Origin: Platycnemis pennipes | Taxonomy: Eukaryota; Arthropoda; Insecta; Odonata; Platycnemididae | Direction: 5' to 3' | NCBI GenBank assembly: GCA_933228895.1 | Contig: OW121853.1 | Location: 80,832,645-80,896,644, forward strand | Length of the DNA stretch: 64,000 nucleotides | Shown: positions 34,401 to 47,721 of the stretch, in pieces | How positions within the stretch are numbered: position 1 is the first letter of the stretch | Layout: every line of letters begins with the position of its first letter | Position numbers and translations under genes: made by a program | Notes under the pieces: generated by a model | The model's input: only the letters and a program-made list of their open reading frames with translations | The model's database searches: none | Told to the model about the DNA's origin: nothing

Positions 34401-37009
34401 GTTTGAGAGGTAACAAGAGAGCAATCTGGTATTTAACGGTCAATATCCTCGCCCTGAGTAGCTGAGTATCACCATTTAACTTATGGTAACTATAATGCAA
34501 TAAAATGAGGTTTAAAATAAATATGACTAAGGAGACTTCATTATCATTAAAATGCAGTACCCTCGAGAACGATGAACACGATATCCTTCTCGGAAATGGT
34601 CAATAAAAATTCTAAATGTCATTAATGATGAAGATGTAGCCACAGAATCCGACCACGTTTACTAGCATTTCCTAATCTCGTGATACACAAAGTATAGTCA
34701 TGCAAAACCAAAATAACGTGAAAGAAATAATGTACACAGTTACTGCCTACGGCTCGGGCCACACAATGCGACCACTTCATTTAACATTACGAAGAAAATT
34801 AAGATTAGCAACTGAAAGACACTATATAAAAACGTGTTGAACACATCACTCGACTGGGTGTAGGTACCTGCTGTATCTTAATCACCAAGTCACCTTACTC
34901 CAGGAGAATTTCCGAGGGTGGTCGTATAAAGAAGGTATTGCCGTTGCTGACCACATTTATGGGTTATAAATCAATGTATCGTCTTCAGGGAGCAAAAGCT
35001 AAGATGGTACATGCTCCGTTATTTTAATACCGGCGATAAATCATATGACAAAATGATGGGATGTGCAATGGCGCTATATTGAACGTATTCACCGTTACAG
35101 AAAACAAGTTAATCTTCAAGCGAGAGGAAATACGTCATAAAACATTATACGTCAGGAAATACGTCATTATTTACAAGGTCGATGTTTACGAGCCACTCGT
35201 GCTCACAAAATGGATCGTGAATAGATGATTCCAGAGATCTGCATGACAATGGGCATACTAGAAAAATGTACAAAGGATTTAAGAGTTAATGTACGTCTAC
35301 ATAACACCCTACAAAACACCTAAAAGGAATACTGCAGGGGATAACTATCAACACGAGTGTATTTAAAATCATGAGGTCAAATCCTATGTTGTTTACCACA
35401 TTAAGAATTTTTAATATTGGTCCATAGTATCTGGAAAATCTAGAAATATCTATAAATAAATAGAATCCTTATAGGAAATAAAGTATTTTTACATGACGAA
35501 AGCCATCACCGTCTGGGTCGGACGTCGTACAAAAACAAGTATTCACATAATCAATCAACCGAAAAAAATAATTACATTTAAATTTATTTATTTCTCAGTC
35601 GTACAAAGATACTCAATACTTATTGTCAATTGCCATAATTATCAGCGTACTCTGTAAAGCAGACACACAATACCAGAAAATTGGGCAGGAAATAGCACGG
35701 ACGAAATCAATACGGTAGAAAATTGGCACATTCGTCAGTTTTCAACCAAATATAGTCGTCACTCCCTGCATCGCGGTGTTATTGATAGACACAGTATAAG
35801 ATAGAACGAGGGAAACTAGAGTATTCCACAGAATAGCTATCAGGCGGGCACTACCGGCTTCGACCCAGGAGACCATCTCCAGAAAACTTTGGTAGACATT
35901 GGTAAACCAGCAAAATTACCTATTAAATAACCTGTTTAATATACTAGTTCCGTCATTTTGCTTGGTAATACAAAAATTCGTGAATTTAACTGATTTTTAT
36001 AGACTATAACTAAGTAAGTCGCTCTTCGTGCAGAAATAGATCAGCACTAGGATGCGTTTGCAACTCGTGACACTTCAGGGAACCAAATTTCGTTCTCCTC
36101 CTCACAGGATAGTGCTTGAATAATGAGTTTACCTGAGATGTTACATTTTATGCCCACTGTGGAGCACACACCGGTCAACTTTGGAAGCAAAGGGATGAAG
36201 AGGAAACGAGAGAGAAGAAATATTGAAGATGTAATACGCCAGAGTGAGAGGAAAAAAAATGAGATTCGATGATAACCCCTTGGCTTTGAAAGCCAAGGCA
36301 AAAAAAATAGGGGAACTCATAGCGCAAGCGGACGATTGAACAATAATTTTACTAGATTGGCGAGATCGATTGGGACACGCCGCCGCAAAAACCTTTCCTT
36401 TTTAAGAGTGGTGTAGTGGTTTCGGCAACCAATCGTTGAGAACCAAACGGCTTCTATACAGATGGAAATTATTTCATGAATGGAATATTGAAGGCTATGG
36501 AAAATTTCTGGCGCAATTCAGAAAGAGCATTCACGGTGTAGCGACTAGAAAACCCAGATATTCCTCAAAAACCAGCAATGATGGAACTATATGTCAAATA
36601 GGTATACATCCCGAGGCTAAAAAAACTTGCTGACAAAATAAAAAAGAATAACCTCGAGGTAATTTAAAACTCACCATATTTTTCACCTCCCCCTCGGTAA
36701 AAACTTAGGGATATATTCAAATGCCACCATAATTATTTCTAAATACCAGGTGAGGCCTTAAAAAATACCCCATTTACCATTAGACTAAGGCATTCCAACT
36801 GTATTTTTTTAATTCTTCCACCGTGAGCACAGGCAAAAACGTTTTAGAAAATGCGAATGAATTTGGGTTTGCCAATCCTACTCGGGTATGTCATTAATTT
36901 AGTGTGGAGACTTCCTATAGGTTAGTACTCAATTCGTTGGAAGATATGTTAAACAGTTAACCCATTGACTTCTTTGTAGTAATACCACAGTGGTTTCAGG
37001 CTCCCTAAC
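31481..37009. other. No recognisable gene; CT-rich and GC-richer blocks
   Basis: 32100-32960 is CT-rich on the plus strand, so the proline/serine-rich frames there are composition artefacts. 33000-33700 is GC-richer, with overlapping frames on both strands (119 and 130 codons). It could be a promoter or untranslated exon region, but I see no domain. The remainder is AT-rich. Confidence 0.4.
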
Positions 37010-37150
37010 GTTTAAGGTTATATTGTACCGTCTAGCTAAAGATCTAAGTCCCAGGATAAACACAAAATCGATATTTTGGGCGGGATTCGAACATGCAACC
37101 TAAGGGTTGCAAGGACGGATTCTTTAAAAAATTACCTAGCCACGTTTAGA
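37010..37150 (-). repeat. tRNA-derived SINE (family A), copy 2
   Basis: The minus strand carries GTTCGAATCCCGCCCAAAAT (B box) and a distal GACGGTACAATATAACCT block shared with the copy at 39.2 kb. The head contains an ACCCTTAGGTTGC insertion-like stretch. Confidence 0.7.
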
Positions 37151-39136
37151 TGAAAAATTAGCCAAAATCTTAACATTATTGCTCAAGTAAAATATCATGA
37201 ATTTCCCGCCCAATGGTTAAACTAAAAATTGGTTTTGGCCTACTTTTTCCTATTTTCGTCCTCTGTCCCATGTTTTCATTCAATATTTACGAGCATGTTT
37301 GCTCCTGTTAGGACCTTGATATTTTATGACGGGTTTATGGTTAGCCTAGCAATGATGTAATTTTGAACATTCTTGCCGTGGCAATGGAATAGGGTAGAAG
37401 AGTTGTGTTTTTTTAGGGCACAACAGTGTTTTATTCAGATGGCGCCCATTACCTATGAGCGCCACTCTTTCCTTATTGGTGTTACGCTCAAACAGATACG
37501 TTCTCCCTTCGCTTCTTGAAATTATTGGGGAGATAACAATGCGGTTAGTTGAATATTATACAAGCGTGCATAGTAATCTGAAAAACACTATATCTAGATG
37601 TTAAGGATCATTATCCGTGGTTGTCCTGCAAAAGGAGACGATTCTTTAAAAAAGTTTCTTGCAATGGATGTTTTCAGCTCAGCTCCACTACCGGAGAGGA
37701 AGATGACGCATATTAAATGAAAAATGATGAAATAACATTTTTCTTACTTATGCATAATATATGATAAGCCATTTTACCGCTATAACATCCAGCAATTAAA
37801 TGAACTTCAAATTGCATACATGGTCATTTAAATAATAAAATGCTCGTCGACACATTTAACTCGGAGGCTTAAATCGGTGAGGAAACGCTTAAAAATTCAC
37901 AAATACTGTTTTCGCCATTTAATTTTCATAGATCCATTAAATTCTAACAGCTAATGTCCTTCACTGGCACTTACCGTACTCCAAAAATATCCCTAAACGC
38001 TGTAATAAAGATACAATGTTTTGTGCAAAAATCTCTCTTTTTGTTGACCCTTTTGCCACAAAATATATTCCAACAACGCCGAAATTCAGAATCGTAAAAA
38101 TAAAACCTCGTCGGAGAGATACACAAACGGAGACGGAGGGAAGAGTAAGAAACGGAAAGAGTAGGAGACATAAGGAAATAAAACTTAACGCAAAGGAAAG
38201 ATGGGAAAAAGAAAGAGGTTGAGAACAGTGAGATACTTGCGGTGACGACGAATAAGATGAAAGAGCCCAGTGTAAGAGCTTGCACAAGATAAGAAAGGCA
38301 AAGACGGAGGGGGTCTCTTTTTTTTAAGAATTAAGAGGGGGATTAGGTTTAGCGCCGGAGCCAAGGGAGTGAAAATAAATTGGAAGAGGGAATGTTGGGA
38401 GGAGATAATTTGGAAGGAGAAGCTGGAGAATGGCATTTGAGAGATGTACACGAGTTTATGCGTGGTTTAGGGAGATTTAACTACACACATAACTCGACAT
38501 AAGCGCGTGAAACCACACATCCAAATACCGGAAATAAATTAGTATGTTTTAAATTAGAAGACGAGAGGTTATGGTAGTCTAAAATATTAAAGTTATAAGT
38601 AAACATAAATTGGCGGCGTGTTAGCCCAGAAAGTTATACATTTAGATGCTATCTGAAGCTTCCGGGTTGAAACTGAGAAGGCTTATGGAAATCATCGGTT
38701 TGAACACTGATGTGGTGATATAAACATGTAGTGATTTTATAACTGGTGGGGCGTAGGTATACATTCCGGATGGCCAAAGCAGGAGATGTGAATCGCCAAC
38801 TATTGGTTTGCAGTCGTAGTAGCATAGTATAAGTTAGGATATTATGGGAGGTATTGTGGTAGGAGAAGGTGCAAAATGACCATAAGTAGTCGATGCACCT
38901 TAATAATCAACTACTACAACTGTAGTAAATGCAGAGCAATGTATGATAATCTTTCTCCTCTTGCCTTACACTCACGTGTGGGTCACTAGGTATCACGTAA
39001 AAGCAATAACTTCATTACTACGTAGATAAAAAATCTTTTAGTTCTACGTGACTCCTGAATATCAGAGATGTTTCCATGAAGTAGTAGCATAATAACTATT
39101 TTTTTAATATAAGTAGTGCATGCATGATGATCTTTT
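37151..39136. other. AT-rich stretch, no gene recognised
   Basis: Overlapping minus-strand frames at 37961-38451 come from a purine-rich plus strand and show no domain. Confidence 0.4.
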
Positions 39137-39180
39137 GCCCCCTGCCACACACCTTCGTGGCACGCAGGCTATTATGAATA
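39137..39180 (+). repeat. CR1/L2-like LINE 3' tail, solo
   Basis: CCCCCTGCCACACACCTTCG and GGCTATTATGAATATG match the LINE tail at 48.46 kb. Upstream TAGTGCATGCATGATGAT also resembles the 3' UTR there. Confidence 0.65.
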
Positions 39181-39227
39181 TGGAAAGGAAGTAGTTTATT
39201 AAGTTTTAACTTCTTCAACGCCTGAGG

Positions 39228-39360
39228 TTATATCGCACCGTCTAACCTAAGATTTGAATCATAGTATGTACAATCACAACGACCATTCCCTGGGAGGGAT
39301 TCGAATCCACTATCTATGAGCCGAAAGGTAGCACGTTACTAACCTGACTACCACGGCTGA
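39228..39360 (-). repeat. tRNA-derived SINE (family A), copy 3
   Basis: The minus strand begins CAGCCGTGGTAGTCAGGTTA (A-box-like), then GGATTCGAATCCCTCCCAGG (B box), GAATGGTCGTTGTGATTG and a distal TTAGGTTAGACGGTGCGATA. This is the best preserved of the three copies. Confidence 0.75.
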
Positions 39361-42300
39361 TGATTTTATTCATTCTTTTGGTAGCTTTTGTTTCCAAATT
39401 CATTTCAAGTGACGTTAAACCATGTGAGACCACTCCTATTGCATGACAACTACTGAGCCGTGGGGGTGTTCTTGTGTAGAGGGTATCAAAGATCCCTCAA
39501 CAACTCGATACCCTGGAGTGAATCACCATTGAAACGTCACGAATGTGACCGACTTGAATGAATGCTTCGAGCTACGGTGCTTGCCGTCGATTCCGGCATA
39601 CAAAGACTGGAATTGTGAAATTCCAATTTAATTTACGCAAACAAACGTTTGGCTCAAAATATGGGAGTATTCAATTGTGGCATGATATTTGGAATTGAAT
39701 TGATCCAACATAAAAAAGGCAGAACCGAAAGGACTCTGTGGCATTATTAGCCATTCTTATGAGATATTGCGACATTACGTTTGTCCTGACTGGGTAGTCG
39801 CGAAAATACATTAAATAATTTAGAACGAAAAAGAAGAGATGCAAAAAAATTATAATATTTAAGAAGTCTAATTAAGGTTATAGCCGAAGCAAAATTTAAA
39901 AACTCATACATATCCTGAAGAAATTACAAATGTTACCTTTACTCAAACTGTTTAAAATATATTTGAAATGCAAGACAGCTCAAGTGAGCTAGATAATGAG
40001 GGCAAAATTAGAGAGCTATATACCTAGTAATAAAGAGATTTTTTCCAAGTGTTATCACATCTTTATCAATTACCAAGGATTTATGGTAGGTAATGCGGAA
40101 TTTTTTTACCTTTCTTAAAAAACCTTTTTTCTTTATCTTTAGGCTTCTGTTTACATATCTGCAAGAACCTACGAATGTACAGCGTATTTGTGTAATTTTA
40201 ATTAGACATCCCCTTGCAATTTTGAGAACAAAGTGATCTAGCGTTTGTCGCTTATGATATCAATTGGTAATATCTAGTTAAGGTCGAAAGACGAAGCTTC
40301 AATTTTGTGGAATACCATCTAGTTAAGGAATACTATACCCATTATTTATCCATTACTGCGTGTCTATTGGGCGTGTTTGGTAATTATTCACTCCCTATCT
40401 CACACCCACGAGATGGCTGATAAGGTGCTCAGTAGAGACAATGCGTAAGGTAGCATTAACGTTCTGAGTTTAAGAAAAATGGGAAAAATAGTAGCATATA
40501 TTTAGCCAACATTTGCAGATGAATAGATTCCCCGCCATTGTGGGTCATCTCTATCGTAGACAAAAACCACCCCGTTGCCAAAGTTAAGTCCCAGTTAACT
40601 TTTCATATCTTTAGTCGGCCTCTTGATTACCCATAACTCCTGTTTCTTTATTTCCTGAGCTCATCCTTCCCATCCCCCTCTCCAACGTTGCTCTCCTTCT
40701 CAAAAGAACCTCCATACATTTCCATTGCCTCCTCTGTCTGTCTCTAATTAGCAGTCATTCTTCCCATACCATGCCCTAAATATATCATTGTCTTAATCTC
40801 GAGTTATTCCAGAGCTCTTCTCTACTAAAACATTACAGAAAATATGTCCTAATGGTTTATTTTATATGAATTTTGATGATTCCTTCGTATATTCTGGAAT
40901 TTTAGTGATTCTTCGTATATCCTTATCTGGCTATACCCTCATTGACTCTTCTTCTAAATGATTCCTTTTCCAAAGCTTTTCATCGACTACTGTCCTAATA
41001 CCTAAAACCTTTCCTCCATAGTATTCTTAAAGTAAGTGAAATATCACATTTGCTCTACAATAATGACAATCTTGTTATTCATTATAGCATTTAAATCTTC
41101 GAAAATTTCAACAACTCTTAATGTTATGCTCTTGGTCTCCTCCTTCAACTTTTCTCGTAATGCGCGGAGGTAAGTGGCGATAACCTACAGTCCTTTTCCT
41201 GTCAATAACAGTTAGTCCATCCGAAAATACAACAGACTGCGTTTGTTCCAACATTTGACACAATTATCCCCCAATGATTTTATAATCATTAAATAATAAT
41301 CAACGTTAATATGATTTGAAGATCTAGGATGACACTACTTCCAAGGCTGAATGATGTAATTATGCATTTGAATAATCTACCTCTGCCTAAATCCACATAA
41401 TATCCTGCAGTCAACCACAAGGGTATACTGCACGGGGTGAACCATCATCATCATCAGGAATTCATAATCATTCAGAGGGAATAAGAATTAATTACTACCG
41501 GCAAGGATGCAAAAAATAGTACTCAGTGCATGCAATAATTAAATACAACTGGGAGGCTAAATGTTAACACCCCGAAGTAAATAGTAGACATGCTAGCTGC
41601 TCTACGCTGCACAATTGCACATTCTAAATTACTTTTAATCAGGATGTGCTATTAAATTTTCACCCGTAATCCTCACAGGCTACTCCCAATTTCTTCATTA
41701 TTTTCTATATCATTTGCAACCTACCTTATCGAACGCCTCACAGTAGTCCCAAATCAAAAAAATTGGACGAAAGTCATTTTTTTCGACTTTCGGGGAGGAA
41801 GTAGTGAATGGTGTATTCGAATTCTACAGAATATGGTCTACAATGTACGCTACCATCCACCCATCAAACATGGAGCATTCACGGTGAAAATGCCAGTCGC
41901 GTGAAAGCAGTCGATTTCGGAGTTCACGTCCATGGAGGACATATATTAGGCAACATATTTAGCCAAAAGATGTTATTTAAAAAATATATAAACCTTTGAA
42001 AAGCATTTTAACCTCATTTTGTTCGATTTATTTTTTGTTTACTAATGTTATTTTTTTTACTTTTAGCGTTTTATGCCTTAATTTTCAAATAAAAAGTCCA
42101 AAAACGTTTTTAGCACCTATTTTTCTCCAGAAATTTTTGCATGAATTACAAAAGAATAGTATATGCAACATAGCAGTAAAGAAAATTCTTGCTAGTTCTT
42201 GCAAGTTTGACCACAAGATTGATTTAAATAAACCGATGCAGTGCGCTGACGGGGGCGTTGGCCGGGCTGGCGCTTAGTATAACTGGTGGGAATCCCATTT

Positions 42301-42685
42301 TTGCGGCTATTTTTCTAAGTTGTTGCATATGTTGCTTCCTATACCACACTTGTATCTCATAAACGAACTATTCTTCTCATTTATAACATATTCTCGTATA
42401 TATTCACGGTATACAGTTAGGCTCCAATATTTTCTGTGAGTCCCAACGTTCACCTAAAAAAGCGCGATAGTTCCAACGCAGATTCGAAGGAAATAGACGC
42501 ATAAAAAGAGTCGTTTCAGGTGTAATTTGGTAAAATAACATAATTAAAGAAGATTGTCAATTTTCCACAAATATGGGAAATTTCCAATCTTCTTCTAAAA
42601 TAGTAGACATAGTTGAGGAGCAAGTTACCTAAAAACCATTTGAAAGCATTTAGAATTGTAAGATTCCTAGAAACTACTCCACCCC
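39361..42685. other. AT-rich stretch, no gene recognised
   Basis: Plus-strand frames at 41808-42277 show no domain. A short hairpin CGAAAGTC...GACTTTCG lies at about 41768-41794. No repeat borders found. Confidence 0.4.
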
Positions 42686-42688
42686 TTA

Positions 42689-43267
42689 AGGTACGATTAT
42701 ATTGAACGACATCACAAGCTGCAAGCCGGTGAATGTACTAGCTGTTATTGTAATCGTGTTCACCAACTAACTAGCAGATTGTAAACAATCTTCGAGAAAG
42801 CTGAAAGCCGGGCTACTTGACTCGATACTCGCTGGCGTGGGCGCTTGTTAGCTTAGCTAGCAAACCAGCCATGTCACCATAGTTACTTGTGAACTAGCTG
42901 CGAGTATCCCGGTGGTTCCTGGTTTCAGTGTCTACAAAATGTCGACGGATATTATTCGAGCGGGAGTCGTTATTTCAGCTCATACTATCAAAAAAGAGTT
43001 AAAAAGGAAAGAAGAGACGTTAAGACATTCCATTATATTATTTCCGTTTCACTTCATTTTTAGCGCTAGAACACCCAGAAAACTTCAGCAAATGGAATAC
43101 AAAAAAACAGCAACGTGTTCACAACAGGTGATTTGAACTCGCAAGCTAGTTGGGTACAGAGTGAGAGGAAAGTTTCGTGTGTCATTATCACTATCGCACT
43201 GGCTGACTCGCCAGCTTCTAAACTCGCCGACTTGTAGCTTGTGAACTCGCGCAATGCAATCGACTCT
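42689..43267 (+). mobile_element. Harbinger-like MITE with TTA target duplication
   Basis: The left end is AGGTACGATTATATTGAACG and the right end inverted is AGAGTCGATTGCATTGCGCG. The inverted similarity continues to about 45 bp through ACAAGCTGCAAGCCGG/ACAAGCTACAAGTCGG. TTA flanks both sides (42686-42688, 43268-43270). Inside, from the ATG at 42939, MSTDIIRAGVVISAHTIKKE starts a short frame that resembles, without proof, the N-terminus of a Harbinger transposase. Most of the gene is missing. Confidence 0.7.
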
Positions 43268-43740
43268 TTAGACAACGTACTTTTGGGAGGCGGATTACTC
43301 TTCGTCCTCTAGGGGCACATGGTTCCTTAATACCGTTGTCGCGTCTGTGCCACCTGCAGGGTAAACGGCTGCCGAAAAGGACTTAGCTATGCCGCATTTT
43401 TATAGCTCTACAACGGGAAATCGAAACCACCGCTCTGAGTGAGTAAGGAATGAATTACACTTGGGCAACCGGCAGGGGAATGGAGTAAGCCCCCTGCAGG
43501 TGCGTGAGGCTTCTAGGAAAAAGGCGATGATAGGATCAAGGTCATCTCCCAGCGGCAAACCCTGCGCAAGTTACTTTTAAGCATCGCTTGTCCGAAATTT
43601 TCTCGCCAGAATTCAGTTTTGCTTAGGGTCATGCTAGAGAAAGACGTGAGTTGTGAGTTTTTTTTCTAAGGGTAGAAGCAGTTGGATCTTCTTTACGTTC
43701 GCAAAACAAGACACTGCAAGATTGAAGAGGAGAGCCCGTA

Positions 43741-44824
43741 GTGGTTTGGTGTTGTTCCGGTTTCAATACTCTTTCGTGGATTTGTGGCTTAAGTGGTGCA
43801 ATTAGTGTAATGAAGTATGTAAGATTTTGTTATTTTTTTACCTTAAAAACGTCTGCTAAGAGTTTAATGGATCAGAGAAATTTCACGCATCTTGAGATGC
43901 TTGAAAAATTTATTGAAAGTGGAAAGGAATCTACATCGTTTAAGAGACAATATGTCCTGGACTACTTAAGCAACAAATTTAATTTAAATGAGGACGTTAA
44001 TGCCAAAAATATTTTAACACGTTTTATGCAAAAATATTTTTTCCCAAAATGTTTTCGTAAGTGGGAGCAAAGTTCAAGATCTGACAGTTTTTTCAGAATA
44101 AAGTTTGACAGTTGGCTACAGCTGAAGTTGAAATTTCCTCCGGATTTATATCTTCCCAGTACATCCGGTGAGTATCTACTGAGTGAATTGTGGTGAGTTG
44201 CAATTGATATTCGTATTCCCTGCTTCAATGTGCTTCAAGTGAAGCTAGTAACTCCTAATTAATTGTTATAACTCAGTGCTACAGTTATATTTCCACCAAA
44301 TTTTACCATTACATAAATGGAATGTAATCCATCTGATGCCACATTTTTTTTCTTTAAGGAATTAACGAGAGCCTAATTCATCGGTTTGCTGTAATTTTGA
44401 AGGCTTTGGCTTGTGGCCATGAGATAAATGATGCTGTTTTTACAGAATACTGTTATTCAACAGCAGATTAATACGTTAAACGTAATTCGTGGTATTACAT
44501 GCCACCCTTCATGGTTCAACAATCGCCAAAGAAGCTGTCCTCTCTATTGATCGTTTGTCCGAAAAGGCGATAGAGGCTAGGAATAAGGATATAAGAAGAT
44601 TTCGGGAACACCACACTAGAAAATTTTAAAGGATCGCCACAAACGAGGATTTATTTCGAAGGTTACTTCTTACATCAGATCCCTTGATATCGAAATATCC
44701 GGAGTTTAGAAAAGAAAAATTGTGCATTTATCTGATGAGGTATCTTCTTACTCTAGAGGAATCGCACATAGTGATAATGAGACTGATGAAGAAATATCAG
44801 ACGACGATTTGGAGTGTGTTTAAT
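43741..44824 (+). pseudogene. Relic of an uncharacterised transposon-associated gene
   Basis: The first part (to 44196) includes MLEKFIESGKESTSFKRQYV, SSRSDSFFRIKFDSWLQLKL and FPPDLYLPSTSGEYLLSELW. After a gap, 44500-44720 reads HGSTIAKEAVLSIDRLSEKA and EARNKDIRRFREHHTRKF, then a stop, then RIATNEDLFRRLLLTSDPLI. In a further frame an acidic end follows: IAHSDNETDEEISDDDLECV. The block resembles, from memory, a family of predicted proteins scattered through arthropod and cnidarian genomes with the motif LSEEAQEARNKD. It is probably transposon-borne. Stops, a frameshift and an internal deletion show it is dead. Terminal repeats were not found. Function unknown. Confidence 0.55.
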
Positions 44825-46438
44825 ATATTTTCTTAATTTTAGATATAATGTAATAATAATAATATGTTTAATATATAATGTTTGATAAATATGTGGAAAA
44901 AGTGTTGATTTATTACTTTGATAATTCTATTACTCAACTAAAAAGTACATCTGATTAAAATTATGCAGCCAAATTCTGTGATCGGTTATATATTTTACAA
45001 AATCTCCTAGCCGCAAATGAGCTTATTGCAATTGCAAAGTGCAACAATTGCACTTTGACCTTAACCCCTTATAAAATAGGAGTTAAGCGACATGGTTTTG
45101 CAGCATTTTTAAGTTTGAAATACTATAACAATAATACCTCCATTTAAAATTAAGATAGCAGTGATACACTTTAAAATACTTTCAAATCCATGAGAAGGAA
45201 AAAAGAAATTAGATAAAATGTCTGCATGCAAATAATTTAAATTAGTTATGATAAATTGATTGAACAAAAGATAAAATAGAGTAATAGTATCAGAGATAAA
45301 TAATACTAACTAGCAAATTAGATTCTATATATATATACATAAAATGTACACAAACATTTGTGAAGCTAAAAAATTTCATTTGGCTCATATAAAATTAATT
45401 GTTTAAAATTGCCCCAATAGAACAATAGTAATCACTAAATAGATTCATTAAAGCATCAAATTGAGTTTATCGGATACATAAGTTGTATTAACAATCGCGT
45501 AAATTACGTTAAATTTAATCTGGATTTTAAAATTCATTGTTTAAACAAATGCTGCAGCTGCGATATTAATTTTGGCCTACTTTTTCGATTTGGTACCACT
45601 GTGCACCGCTTCGAAGTATACGAAGCTGAGAAATACATCCTGAATATATAGTTATTTATTTTTATTAATTTCCTCAATAGCCACAATTCTCAAAAAATGG
45701 ATTACCAATTAGGCTCTCTCCAGTCTCTCTATCAATGCCTCACAGTAATTTCTTCGGCCACACTACAAAATATATTTTGGCCTTTTTTACACAGTCATCT
45801 TCATGAAATATGAATCAAAACTTGCTTTACCACTTTAAGGCCTATTCTCCTATTCTGTGATCCCGACAAATAAGCCAAAAAATATCTTCTTTCATTTAAA
45901 CCTGAGTACGGATACAATGAGAGACTGTTTTCACATATATTGCTCAACTCCAATTCCTCCACTTACTGTTTATGAACCCAGATATCCTTTGGATAGCATA
46001 TTCTCATTCCATTTATAACGGAAGAAAAACTGCATTGGACGTAATATTTAACGCAACCAAAGTGGAGAAAAATTGGAGTGGGGAAAAGGACCTCCGCGAT
46101 GTAAGTGAAACGTGTTCCTTCAGTGCGCTGAAGAGAGCCGTCTTTTTTGCCGAAATACGCGTATTCACGTAGCACCTCAAGTTACTTCCCTTGATTCCTT
46201 TCCTTGAGCTCACATAGGCCTCAGCCGGTAAACTGTGATTCTGCTCGTTGTTAGTTTAGCCTTGGGTGATAGTTTTCCCGGAGCGACTCTCCCGAGATAC
46301 CTAGGTGAGTGTGCAGGATACTGAGTGAGTGTGCTTTAGTTATTGCGTGATTGAAGTATTACCTTCGTTTCCTACCCTTTAGGTTAAAGTTAAGTCTTGA
46401 ACAAGCTCCCACAAGGTACCACTGTGTTGCATGCGTGT
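44825..46438. other. AT-rich stretch, no gene recognised
   Basis: It includes a small hairpin AAGTGCAACAATTGCACTT (about 45037-45055) and a short (TA)n near 45330. A CTGAAGA...GCCGAAATACGCG stretch at 46125-46165 faintly resembles the Penelope-like motif. Confidence 0.4.
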
Positions 46439-46700
46439 CGTCTGAGGTTGTCCCTGGCGCGGAAATTTGTTTCTCGTAAACAGCCTCAGGGGGAATGATA
46501 GTGCATCCAATTGATAGCTCCCCTTAAACGTGGCCTCGTTTACTGCGTGAAGGATCCACTATCAGGTGGGTGAATTTAGTCTGTGGTTGCCTCTGGCGTG
46601 GAAAGAGATTCCCGCAAACAACCTCAGGAGTGAATGCAGATAACCACTTACTAGCGTTCCTTATCATGGCTCCCTTAAATCCGCATGAAGGAATCATTAA
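46439..46700 (+). repeat. Imperfect tandem repeat, period about 141 bp
   Basis: GTCTGAGGTTGTCCCTGGCG (about 46439) and GTCTGTGGTTGCCTCTGGCG (about 46580) start two copies. Both continue GTAAACAGCCTCAGG/GCAAACAACCTCAGG and later CTCCCCTTAAACG/CTCCCTTAAATCC. A partial third copy (CAAACAACCACGG) lies near 46755. Confidence 0.65.
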
Positions 46701-46883
46701 AGTGTGTGCGTCAGTGTAGTCCATGTGTGTCACTTACAATAAATGATTTTTCCACAAACAACCACGGAGATAGTGATGTATAATGTATGTAGGATTGTGT
46801 GCCAGTTTGTGTGAATCACTTTTAGGTATGTTAAATTCATCTACCCCCACCTTCACTTATTCACCATGGTTGCATTTATTATT

Positions 46884-46938
46884 CATCTATATCTACAAAA
46901 TACCCTGCAAGCCACCATTAAGGTGTGTGGCAGGGGGA
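46884..46938 (-). repeat. CR1/L2-like LINE 3' tail, minus strand, solo
   Basis: ATCTACAAAATACCCTGCAA and GCCACCATTAAGGTGTGTGG with CAGGGGG is the reverse complement of the tail at 48.46 kb. Confidence 0.75.
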
Positions 46939-47149
46939 ATATTACTGTCATGGAAGTTTTTCTTCCGTTATTAACGTTTCAAGGCCGTTGAGCTCCACCT
47001 TTTTATTTCATTGTCATTTTATATTTATGTCAACATGCTTATTTTTCTTGGATATACGTGTTAGGTATAACTGCCCCCTATAATGAATTGGTACCATTGG
47101 ATCCGTCGATCACTTACTGATTTACTTACTACCGTTGTCATAATTGATT

Positions 47150-47235
47150 CATGAATATCTTTCATCCACATCTAGGTACATTTTACCCGCTATCTTTCGC
47201 AAGGGCGTGTGGCTGAAGATAGTAGGTTACCAGCC
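47150..47235 (-). repeat. Degenerate LINE 3' tail, minus strand
   Basis: CATCCACATCTAGGTACATT, then AAGGGCGTGTGGCTGAAG, a diverged version of the same tail. Confidence 0.4.
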
Positions 47236-47721
47236 GTGAACTTGACCGATAAAACTGAGCTTGAGCTGAAAAAACGCTGATAAATAATAATGAAGTGCGG
47301 TGTTTTGAATTAACTATGCTTGATTGCGCTGTAGTCATGTATTCTGCGTGAAAAAAACAAATTCCTGCATCACTTGGTCCGACAGGTTATCTCTCTTAAT
47401 TTGCCACTTCGGCCTGTCCTGCTGATGTAGTGTGGGAATAGGACCATGTCTGCAGTATCAGATTCATTGTTGTGTGATTTGAGATTTTAAGTACCGCACT
47501 TTCCGGCGTATACGTCACTTTTTTTTCCCTCGAAATCCTCAAAGTTAGGGTGCCTCTTTTGCGTCGGTAATAAAAATTATTAGCTGAAATTTCAGTACAT
47601 CTACAACTTCTGGTTTACAACAATACACGAAAACAAGTAATCTATTAAATTTTTATTTCATCCTTTCGCGAAAGAGTAGTTTGAAATATATCGTTTCCAT
47701 ACTATTTCCAGTGGAAAGTGT

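Noticed and set aside
46125..46165. Fourth hammerhead-like motif (CTGAAGA...GCCGAAATACGCG)
   Set aside because: Stem I can form, but the stem II region does not pair and GAAAC is GAAAT.
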